Assembly (NCBI GenBank): GCA_902475415.1
Contig: CABRZK010000059.1
Location: forward strand, 1 to 11,101
Reading direction: 5' to 3'
DNA from: an uncultured Eubacterium sp.
GTDB taxonomy: Bacteria; Bacillota; Clostridia; Lachnospirales; Lachnospiraceae
Length of the DNA stretch: 11,101 bases
Part shown: piece by piece, positions 1 to 6,140 of the stretch
Layout: each line of letters starts with the position of its first letter
Position numbering within the stretch: the stretch's first letter is position 1
Made by a program: the position numbers and the translations under genes
The notes under the pieces: model-generated
Databases searched by the model: none
What the model was told of the DNA's origin: nothing
The model's input: only the letters and a program-made list of their open reading frames with translations

Positions 1-41
1 TTTTTCAGATAAATTGTTGCTATTAAATTTTTTTTATTCAT
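1..41 (-). CDS. Start of a further his-operon gene, probably a HisA/HisF-like or N-terminally extended HisI protein (partial)
   Basis: Only the first 13 codons are visible, reading MNKKNLIATIYLK, before the window ends. The ATG lies two bases after the hisB stop codon, which fits an operonic gene. A weak AAAGG about 14 bases upstream, inside the hisB end, may serve as ribosome site. The short hydrophobic stretch followed by YLK resembles the first beta strand of HisA/HisF-type barrels. It also resembles the start of the long HisI/HisIE proteins I recall from Clostridia, which carry such a barrel at the N-terminus. The identity is inferred from position and 13 residues only, so it stays open; that a gene starts here is more secure. 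Confidence 0.45.
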   Translation of the reverse strand, partial: MNKKNLIATIYLK

Positions 42-43
42 AA

Positions 44-637
44 TTATAAACTGCCTTTCGTGGATAAAATATCCGTTACGCGCGGATCGTAGGATGAGGC
101 TTCATCCAGTGCCTTGCCAAAGGCTTTGAAAAGTGCTTCAATGATATGGTGATTATTTGTTCCGGACAGCACTTTCATGTGCAGATTCATACCTGCAGAA
201 TAGGAAATAGCATAGAAAAACTCCCTCACCATTTCTGTGTCCATATCTCCGACACGATCTGTGGTAAATTCTGCATCAAATGCAAAATATGGACGTCCGG
301 ACAGATCAATGGCACATAAAACCAGCGTTTCATCCATGGGAAGGATCATACTGCCAAACCGTTTGATTCCTTTTTTATCCCCAAGTGCTTCACGGATTGC
401 ATTTCCCAGAACAATTCCCGTATCTTCTATTGTGTGGTGACAGTCTACTTCCAGATCTCCTGCCACCTGCAAGTCAAGATCAAAAAAACCATGTCTCGTA
501 AATCCGGATAACATATGATCAAAAAAACCGATTCCCGTGGCAATCTTCTGCTTACCGTTGCCATCCAGGTTCAGAGAGAGAGCAATATCTGTCTCGTTTG
601 TTTTTCTGTGTACCTGTGCGTATCTATTTTCTGCCAT
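44..637 (-). CDS. hisB: Imidazoleglycerol-phosphate dehydratase
   Basis: HisB removes water from imidazole glycerol phosphate to give imidazole acetol-phosphate, the sixth step of histidine biosynthesis, in the cytoplasm. The 197-residue protein is the monofunctional length, with no fused histidinol-phosphatase domain. The histidine/acid motifs that bind the two manganese ions are all present: FFDHML at residues 38-43, DCHHTIED at 65-72 and NNHHIIEALFKAFG at 161-174. The family forms a 24-mer. The ATG at 637 follows the hisD stop by 18 bases and has a good GGAGG about ten bases upstream. It is the fourth gene of the his operon and the next gene starts two bases after its stop, so it is probably translationally linked on both sides. 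No truncation or missing catalytic residue is seen. Confidence 0.97.
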   Translation of the reverse strand: MAENRYAQVHRKTNETDIALSLNLDGNGKQKIATGIGFFDHMLSGFTRHGFFDLDLQVAGDLEVDCHHTIEDTGIVLGNAIREALGDKKGIKRFGSMILPMDETLVLCAIDLSGRPYFAFDAEFTTDRVGDMDTEMVREFFYAISYSAGMNLHMKVLSGTNNHHIIEALFKAFGKALDEASSYDPRVTDILSTKGSL

Positions 638-655
638 CTTATTTTTCCTCCGGAC

Positions 656-1957
656 TTAGTTATTCTCATCCTCAAATCTGACACGGATAGAGTTTGCATG
701 CGCAGTCAGCTGTTCGCAGTCAGCAAACTGTGCGATATCTTTGTAAACAGCGTGCAGTGCATCTCTGGAATAGGAAATGATGCTGGATTTTTTGATAAAA
801 TCATCCACGCTTAATGGAGAAAAGAACTTGGCTGTTCCGTTTGTCGGAAGAACATGGTTCGGTCCGGCAAAATAATCTCCCAGCGGTTCACTGCTGTATT
901 CTCCAAGGAAGATAGCACCGGCATTTTTGATTTTTGTCATTACTTCAAACGGATTTGCAGTAACGATTTCCATATGTTCAGAAGCAATCTCATTTGCTGT
1001 CTCGATGGCAGTGTCCATATCCGGAGCAATCAGAATGTAACCATAGTTTTCCAGAGATTTTTCAATAATTGCTTTTCTGGAAAGAACTTCGCAGAATCCT
1101 TCTACCTCTTTGGAGACTTCTGCTGCCAGTTTTTCGCTGGTTGTGATCAGAATTGCAGATGCCAGTTCATCGTGTTCTGCCTGGGATAACAGGTCAGCTG
1201 CTACAAAGCGTGGGTTGGCTGTTTCATCAGCCAACACCAGAATCTCACTCGGACCGGCGATGGAGTCAATGCTGACGTGTCCGAAGACAGCTTTTTTAGC
1301 CAGAGCCACATAAATGTTACCAGGACCTACGATCTTGTCTACTTTTGGAATACTTTCTGTACCGAAAGCAAGTGCGGCAATTGCCTGTGCACCACCTACT
1401 TTAAATACACGGTCGGCACCGGCTTCTTTGGCTGCTACCAGAGTAGAAGGATTTACTTTACCTTCTTTGTTACACGGAGTAGTCATGATGATCTCTTCCA
1501 CACCGGCTACTTTTGCAGGCATGATATTCATTAATACAGAAGATGGATATACGGCTTTTCCTCCCGGTACATATACACCAGCTTTGGCAATCGGTGTTAC
1601 TTTCTGACCAAGCATTGTTCCCGGAATGGAACTGTCAAACCAGCTGTATTGTTTCTGTTTCTCATGGTACACGCGGATATTTTCTTTTGCTTTTCGGATG
1701 ACTTCCAGCAGCTTTGGATCTACCAGTTCGTAAGCTTCGGCAATTTCAGCTTCTGTCACTTCAATATTTTCAGAGGTGATTTCTGCACCGTCAAATTTTC
1801 GGGTATAATCAAACACGGCTTTGTCACCATTTTCACGGACATTTGCAATGATTTCATTTACACTGCTCTCATACTGTGTATAATTATTCGGGCTTCTTTT
1901 TAACAGATCTGTCAACAGATTGCTAATTGTTTCTTTTGTTAATTTTAATGTACGCAT
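656..1957 (-). CDS. hisD: Histidinol dehydrogenase
   Basis: HisD carries out the last two steps of histidine synthesis, the NAD-dependent oxidation of L-histidinol through the aldehyde to L-histidine. It is a zinc-dependent cytoplasmic homodimer. The 433-residue length is normal for the family. Family landmarks are in place: YVPGGKAVYPSSVLMN around residues 129-144, KIVGPGN at 208-214 and AGPSEIL at 234-240. The expected zinc ligands can be placed at Gln259, His262, Asp361 and His420, and the catalytic Glu-His pair at 327-328. The start codon follows the hisG stop by three bases. Its ribosome site (AAGGAG) lies inside the end of hisG, so translation is probably coupled. The protein looks intact and ordinary. 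Confidence 0.98.
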   Translation of the reverse strand: MRTLKLTKETISNLLTDLLKRSPNNYTQYESSVNEIIANVRENGDKAVFDYTRKFDGAEITSENIEVTEAEIAEAYELVDPKLLEVIRKAKENIRVYHEKQKQYSWFDSSIPGTMLGQKVTPIAKAGVYVPGGKAVYPSSVLMNIMPAKVAGVEEIIMTTPCNKEGKVNPSTLVAAKEAGADRVFKVGGAQAIAALAFGTESIPKVDKIVGPGNIYVALAKKAVFGHVSIDSIAGPSEILVLADETANPRFVAADLLSQAEHDELASAILITTSEKLAAEVSKEVEGFCEVLSRKAIIEKSLENYGYILIAPDMDTAIETANEIASEHMEIVTANPFEVMTKIKNAGAIFLGEYSSEPLGDYFAGPNHVLPTNGTAKFFSPLSVDDFIKKSSIISYSRDALHAVYKDIAQFADCEQLTAHANSIRVRFEDENN

Positions 1958-1960
1958 CTC

Positions 1961-2611
1961 TTAGTTCTCTCCTTCATTCATCACTTTTCGCAGATCTGTG
2001 ATCAGCTTACTGATTCGCTCCTGCTCCATTTTCATACTTACCGGGTTTACTACCATACGTGCAGATAACGGACACACTTCTTCCAGGACGGTCAGTCCAT
2101 TTTCCCGTAACGTAGAACCGGTTTCGACAATATCAACGATGACATCAGCCAGTCCGACGATCGGAGCCAATTCAATGGATCCATTCAGTTTGATAATTTC
2201 TACGGTCTGATGTTTTTTGTTATAAAAATAGTCTTTGGCAATTTTCGGATATTTTGTTGCCACACGAATCTGTTCATGATGCATCAGCAGATCTTTTGCT
2301 GATTCCGGACCGCAGACACACATTCTGCATTTTCCGAATCCGAGATCAAGAACTTCATAGATATTACGGGCTTCCTGCAGGATCGTGTCACGTCCAACGA
2401 TACCAATATCAGCAGCACCATATTCTACATAAGTTGGTACATCGGGTCCCTTTGAGAGGAAAAAACGAAGTTTTAATTCCTCGTTGACAAAAATAAGTTT
2501 GCGGGTATCTTTGTCTTTCATTTCTTCACAGGTAATACCGATTTTTTCGAACATTTCAAGTGTCTTATTTGCAAGACGACCCTTTCCTAAAGCAAATGTT
2601 AAATATCTCAT
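1961..2611 (-). CDS. hisG: ATP phosphoribosyltransferase catalytic subunit, short form
   Basis: HisG condenses ATP with PRPP to phosphoribosyl-ATP, the committed step of histidine synthesis. At 216 residues this is the short form. It lacks the C-terminal ACT-like regulatory domain of long HisG and needs HisZ for activity and histidine feedback. Visible motifs are the N-terminal FALGKGRL, YGAADIGIVGRD around residues 64-75, and the PRPP-binding segment DIVETGSTL around 160-168. Two adjacent ATGs exist, at 2614 and 2611. The AGGAGG at 2620-2625 gives an eight-base spacer to the second and only five to the first, so I prefer 2611. The gene follows hisZ by about a dozen bases, as expected for subunits of one complex. 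Confidence 0.96.
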   Translation of the reverse strand: MRYLTFALGKGRLANKTLEMFEKIGITCEEMKDKDTRKLIFVNEELKLRFFLSKGPDVPTYVEYGAADIGIVGRDTILQEARNIYEVLDLGFGKCRMCVCGPESAKDLLMHHEQIRVATKYPKIAKDYFYNKKHQTVEIIKLNGSIELAPIVGLADVIVDIVETGSTLRENGLTVLEEVCPLSARMVVNPVSMKMEQERISKLITDLRKVMNEGEN

Positions 2612-2619
2612 CATCTGGT

Positions 2620-2625
2620 CCTCCT
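2620..2625 (-). promoter_or_regulatory. Ribosome binding site of hisG, overlapping the hisZ stop
   Basis: A perfect AGGAGG on the minus strand shares bases with the TAG stop codon of hisZ (2624-2626). It decides between the two tandem ATG codons of hisG in favour of the downstream one. Its overlap with the stop suggests that ribosomes finishing hisZ help start hisG, which would keep the two subunits in step. The coupling is inference; the motif is seen directly. Confidence 0.8.
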
Positions 2626-3811
2626 ACATATAGAAAATAATGTCCTGAATATGATTTTCTTCTGCATATTTTTCATAGACATCTCTGGTGTTCTGTTCTG
2701 TCAGCGGCATCAGTTCCACCTGTTCGCCACGGCTTCTGAGTACCTGTGCATCTTTGATGGCATCCTGACGATACTGTTCACTGTAAACAAACCAGCGGGT
2801 TGTATTTTCAAACGGAATGCGTACATTCTGACGCTGCAGAGCTGCCATCAGCTGATTGATGACAACCGCAAAACCGATGGATGGTGCAGATTTTCCAAAG
2901 GATTTCAACAGATTGTCATAGCGGCCGCCATTTACGATTGCCTCGCCACTTCCAAAAGTATAACCGGCAAAAATGATACCAGTATAATAATTAAATCCGG
3001 AAATCATAGCCAGCTCATAGGAAACATATTTGTGAATCTTATATAATTCCAGCAATTCATCCAGCTGTTCCAGACGGGTCAGGGCATTCAGCACACGTGG
3101 GAAATCATCGGCCCATGTTTTTGCAGCTGTGATTTTTTCCTTACTCAGCATAACGTCTGTTAAAAGGCCGAATAACTGTTTCAGATTTTCATCGGTAACA
3201 TGCTTTTCTACCACTTCCTGTACCCCATACAGATTGCGGTTCAACAGAAGATTACGGATTTCATCCATCACATCCTCTTCCAGATCAGCTGCCTCAAACA
3301 GTCCACGCAGAAAATCCGCATGTCCGACACTTAACTGGAATTCTTTTAATCCGGCTGCCTGCAGCAGCTGTGCAGACAGTGCCAGCATCTCAGCATCTGC
3401 CTCCACGCTTCCGTCACCGATCAGCTCCGCACCGGACTGTGTATTCTCTTTCAGACGGCCCTGATAACTGGAATTATTCCGGAACGTATTGCCGGTATAA
3501 CACAGACGGATTGGGATTGCCTGTTCCATATAATATTTTGATGCACATCTTGCAATAGACGGCGTAATATCCGGACGTAACACAAGTGTATTGCCTTCAC
3601 GGTCAAAGAATTTATACAGATCTTTTGACGGTGTGGTACCAATCTCTTTTCCAAATATATCAAAAAATTCAAAAGTCGGTGTCTGAATTGGATGATATCC
3701 GTAAGATTTCATAACGGAAAGCAGGCGACCTTCCAAAATGATTTTACGTTCACATTCTTCATTATAGATATCTCTGACACCCTCGGGCGTATGTAATAAT
3801 TGATTCTTCAC
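2624..3811 (-). CDS. hisZ: ATP phosphoribosyltransferase regulatory subunit
   Basis: HisZ is a paralogue of histidyl-tRNA synthetase that does not charge tRNA. It assembles with short HisG into a hetero-octamer and gives it activity and feedback inhibition by histidine. The 395-residue protein keeps the class II fold signatures: LRPDITPSIAR around residues 78-88, RLCYTGNTFR at 102-111, GGRYDNLLKSFG at 295-306 and SIGFAV at 311-316. Where true synthetases have RGLDYYTG, it reads SGFNYYTG around 271-278, so the catalytic arginine is absent; this supports HisZ over HisS. The neighbouring short hisG makes the call firm. It starts with GTG at 3811: an AAGGGG lies nine bases upstream and the next methionine is residue 34, too late for the fold. 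It is the first gene of the his operon. Confidence 0.96.
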   Translation of the reverse strand: MKNQLLHTPEGVRDIYNEECERKIILEGRLLSVMKSYGYHPIQTPTFEFFDIFGKEIGTTPSKDLYKFFDREGNTLVLRPDITPSIARCASKYYMEQAIPIRLCYTGNTFRNNSSYQGRLKENTQSGAELIGDGSVEADAEMLALSAQLLQAAGLKEFQLSVGHADFLRGLFEAADLEEDVMDEIRNLLLNRNLYGVQEVVEKHVTDENLKQLFGLLTDVMLSKEKITAAKTWADDFPRVLNALTRLEQLDELLELYKIHKYVSYELAMISGFNYYTGIIFAGYTFGSGEAIVNGGRYDNLLKSFGKSAPSIGFAVVINQLMAALQRQNVRIPFENTTRWFVYSEQYRQDAIKDAQVLRSRGEQVELMPLTEQNTRDVYEKYAEENHIQDIIFYM

Positions 3812-3900
3812 TGCACGATTCCCCTTTTTATTACTTGTCTGTCACATACCAGCCGAACACTTTAACGTGCTACCATGCTAATATGTAAAAATCTTTAAAT
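3812..3900 (-). promoter_or_regulatory. his operon leader region with a tandem TAGCA repeat
   Basis: About 80-90 nt separate the predicted transcription start (near 3894) from the hisZ start codon. On the minus strand TAGCA occurs twice, at 3876-3880 and 3868-3872, with an eight-base period, just downstream of the expected start. A small stem, AGCAC pairing with GTGTT around a GTTAAA loop, can form beside it. Repeats at this place could bind a repressor; TrpR-like regulators of his genes are known in Firmicutes, but I cannot match a consensus from memory. I see no T-box core, no run of histidine codons in a leader peptide, and no terminator hairpin with a T tract. The repeat is seen; an operator role is inferred. 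Confidence 0.35.
3821..3826 (-). promoter_or_regulatory. Ribosome binding site supporting the GTG start of hisZ
   Basis: AAGGGG on the minus strand, nine bases before the GTG at 3811, is the only Shine-Dalgarno-like sequence near the hisZ start. It departs from AAGGAGG by one base within the core. Together with the rare start codon it suggests modest translation of the first his gene. Confidence 0.6.
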
Positions 3901-3929
3901 ATTATATGAAATTAGCTATAAAATGTCAA
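3901..3929 (-). promoter_or_regulatory. Consensus sigma-A-type promoter of the his operon
   Basis: On the minus strand a perfect -35 box TTGACA (3924-3929) and a perfect -10 box TATAAT (3901-3906) are separated by exactly 17 bases (3907-3923). The spacer is AT-rich. Transcription should begin near 3894. The -35 box contains the TGA stop codon of recU (3926-3928), so this promoter sits at the very end of the upstream operon with no terminator between. A promoter this close to consensus should be strong, which suggests that control is imposed by a repressor or by the leader. Confidence 0.88.
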
Positions 3930-4459
3930 TCCCTTAAATTCAGGTCCAGCTGTAGAGCATCCAGGTACGGAACCAGAATCCCATGATGACCGGTAAAAAA
4001 GAATGTTTCATCCAGTTCATCCATACGGAAACTTTTGCGTCCTCCCGCTTCCATCCGCTTCCAGAATTCATTTAACTGCCGAAAGGTCAGATAATAAAAA
4101 CGATCCAGATGTGTATAAAAAATCAGAAAGAAAGCAATGCCCCCCTGTTCTTCAAAATCGTGCATAAATTCCACCTGATGCGGGTGAATATTTTGTAGCG
4201 GAAAGGTATTGACCTGACATTCTTTTGCATCAAAACAGACCGGTATGCCCTGTACAACACCGATATAGTCAACGGTACTCTTCTGTTCAAAATAAGCCAG
4301 GGTAATATGACGGCTTTCTTTGTCCATTTTGATCGGTGTAATTGGCGTAGGCACCTTCTGAATCAGTGCCAGATGATTTTCCCGGTAACGTTCATTAGTA
4401 CGGTTGATAAATTCCTCCAGTGTGGATCCACGCAGTCCGCGGGAGTTCCAGGTCGGCAT
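3926..4459 (-). CDS. recU: RecU-type Holliday junction resolvase
   Basis: RecU cuts four-way DNA junctions during recombination repair and chromosome segregation in Firmicutes, in place of RuvC, and works with RuvAB and RecA. The 177-residue protein matches the family from NSRGLRGSTLEEFINRTN near the start through YFEQKSTVDYIG (56-67), CFDAKE (75-80), FPLQNIHPHQ (86-95) and GGRKSFRMDELDET (139-152). The active site is readable as Asp64, Asp77, Lys79 and Glu80. Residue 77 is Asp where the Bacillus protein, as I recall it, has Glu, a conservative change. The N-terminus is about 20 residues shorter than in Bacillus, but the core is whole. The ATG shares one base with the upstream phosphatase stop (TGATG), so translation is coupled. 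It is the last gene of its operon. Confidence 0.93.
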   Translation of the reverse strand: MPTWNSRGLRGSTLEEFINRTNERYRENHLALIQKVPTPITPIKMDKESRHITLAYFEQKSTVDYIGVVQGIPVCFDAKECQVNTFPLQNIHPHQVEFMHDFEEQGGIAFFLIFYTHLDRFYYLTFRQLNEFWKRMEAGGRKSFRMDELDETFFFTGHHGILVPYLDALQLDLNLRD

Positions 4460-5106
4460 CAGAGAATCCCCCGATGGGTCAGTTCCGGATCATCATAGTA
4501 CAGAATATTTTCCTGTTCTACCGTAAACTGCCCGTTTTTCAGTAAAATGCGGTTTACGCTGCAGTTTGGCTGATGAATGCTCCAGAAATCGTCAAGATCC
4601 ATATGTCTGATGTAAGTCAGGAAAGCACGGATGACTGCACCATGACATATAACCAAAACATTTTCGACAGAAGAATCTTTTTCTAAAGGTAAAATTTCAT
4701 TCCTCAGAAAATCTTTGATTCGTTGATATACATCGGCAAAATTATCTCCGGTTTCATCCGCCACATACAACGATGGTTTGGAAAAACAATATCTGAGATT
4801 GTCTTCTCCGTTTTTTACATCACTGATTTTATCCCCCTCATATTTGCCAAAGCACATCTCACGTATTCTTGGATCAACCTGTACCGTAACGTTCTGTTTT
4901 TCTGCAATGATTTCTGCAGTTTTCACTGCACGTTTATATGGACTGGAATAAATTTTCTGAAAGTGTAATCCTTCTCTTGCAAATCCATCCCTGGTATCCC
5001 GGGCCAGCTCTTCCCCATATGGAGTCAGTGCAATGTCCGAAGAACCCTGAATCAGTCCTTCTTTATTCCAGAATGTCTCTCCGTGTCTCATAATATATAA
5101 ATGCAT
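4459..5106 (-). CDS. Histidine phosphatase superfamily protein (phosphoglycerate mutase-like)
   Basis: This is a cytoplasmic enzyme of the branch-1 histidine phosphatase (phosphoglycerate mutase-like) fold, 215 residues. The catalytic signature MRHGE lies at residues 6-10, with His8 as the phosphorylated residue. Arg7, Arg59 in the SSPYKRAVKTAE segment, the acid Glu83 and the second histidine His155 in VICHGA complete the active site. The family includes phosphoglycerate mutases, alpha-ribazole phosphatases and broad phosphatases, and the substrate cannot be read from sequence. No cobalamin gene is nearby, so an alpha-ribazole role has no support here. The ATG has AAGAGG about ten bases upstream, which is part of the end of the upstream RluA-type gene five bases away. 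Its stop overlaps the recU start by one base. Confidence 0.9.
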   Translation of the reverse strand: MHLYIMRHGETFWNKEGLIQGSSDIALTPYGEELARDTRDGFAREGLHFQKIYSSPYKRAVKTAEIIAEKQNVTVQVDPRIREMCFGKYEGDKISDVKNGEDNLRYCFSKPSLYVADETGDNFADVYQRIKDFLRNEILPLEKDSSVENVLVICHGAVIRAFLTYIRHMDLDDFWSIHQPNCSVNRILLKNGQFTVEQENILYYDDPELTHRGIL

Positions 5107-5111
5107 GATAA

Positions 5112-6119
5112 TTACCTCTTCTCTTTTGCCAGCTTTGTCTGAACACGTTCAAAAGTTGCCGGTTCCGGCGCAACGATGACTTTTCCGTCCGGAAATTCCA
5201 TCCGGTACGCATGCAGCAATTGAGAACGTATCCTGCAAGTGTCTTTCACCCTCTGATTCAGTTTTTTATCCCCATATTTACTGTCACCAAGAATCGGATG
5301 TCCGATGCTGGCAAGATGTGCACGAATCTGATGAGAACGTCCCGTAATCAGATGGACTTCCAGCAATGTCATATTCTCATATACTTTAATGGGATGATAA
5401 GCCGTCTCAATATAAGAAGCATCAGAAAAAGCTTCTGTTCGAACCGATACTTTATTTGTCTGATGATCCTTATACAGATATCCCTGTAATTTCGCATCCT
5501 GTGTAATCTGACCTGCGACCAGACAACGGTAGTATTTTTGCATACTGCGTGATTTCAATGCTTCTGCCATCTCCTGAAGGCCACGCATTGTTTTTCCGGC
5601 AATCAGCAACCCGGAGGTATTTCGATCCAATCGGTTACAGATGGAAGGATGAAATGTCCGAAGTTCTGCCCGTGACAGTTGTCCACTTTCCAGAAGATAA
5701 TCTATCACCATTTCATTGGCCGAGTAATCATCCCTTTCCGCTTTCTGTGACAATATTCCCACAGGTTTGTTCAGAATCAGAATATTCTCATCCTCATATA
5801 CGATCTGAATATTCGGATGTTTTACGACGGTATTTTTTTCTGTTGTTTTACCGGTACTCTTTCTGCAATCCGGTCTTGCAGGCGTTGTCTCCTCCAGAGC
5901 AGAGGCAAATTTGTCAAAAGTCTCATCAGACAGATAGATTTTAATCTGATCGGATGCTTTGAGCACCTCCTGTCCGGTTGCTTTTTTATCATTTAAAACA
6001 ATATTTTTTTTTCGCAGCATTTTATAGACAAAACCTTTGGATGCCTGATTTAATACCTTAAACAGATATTTATCCATGCGCTGTCCGGCTTCTTTTGTTG
6101 ATATAGAAAACTCTTTCAT
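5112..6119 (-). CDS. RluA family pseudouridine synthase with S4 domain
   Basis: It isomerises uridine to pseudouridine in RNA, most likely 23S rRNA, as RluC/RluD-type members do; the target site is not known. An N-terminal S4 RNA-binding domain spans residues about 12-64. A Thr/Lys-rich, probably flexible linker follows (about 72-101), then the catalytic domain. The catalytic aspartate is Asp165 in NRLDRNTSG (162-170); Asn replaces the usual first His of that motif, a variant I recall as common in Firmicutes members. The segment TGRSHQIRAHL around 259-269 followed by GDSKYG is the second family signature. The length of 335 residues is usual. The gene begins 21 bases after the YgiQ-type stop with only a weak GAGAG ribosome site, and ends five bases before the phosphatase start. 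Confidence 0.94.
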   Translation of the reverse strand: MKEFSISTKEAGQRMDKYLFKVLNQASKGFVYKMLRKKNIVLNDKKATGQEVLKASDQIKIYLSDETFDKFASALEETTPARPDCRKSTGKTTEKNTVVKHPNIQIVYEDENILILNKPVGILSQKAERDDYSANEMVIDYLLESGQLSRAELRTFHPSICNRLDRNTSGLLIAGKTMRGLQEMAEALKSRSMQKYYRCLVAGQITQDAKLQGYLYKDHQTNKVSVRTEAFSDASYIETAYHPIKVYENMTLLEVHLITGRSHQIRAHLASIGHPILGDSKYGDKKLNQRVKDTCRIRSQLLHAYRMEFPDGKVIVAPEPATFERVQTKLAKEKR

Positions 6120-6140
6120 ATTGTGTGATTCTCTCTTTGT

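Noticed and set aside
237..3558. Many plus-strand open frames opposite the his genes
   Set aside because: They lie antisense to clearly identified genes, have odd composition (Cys/Phe/Ser-rich) and no ribosome sites; they are shadows of the coding strand.
3812..3900. T-box riboswitch or histidine attenuator in front of hisZ
   Set aside because: The leader is too short, has no T-box core sequence, no leader peptide with histidine codons and no terminator hairpin.
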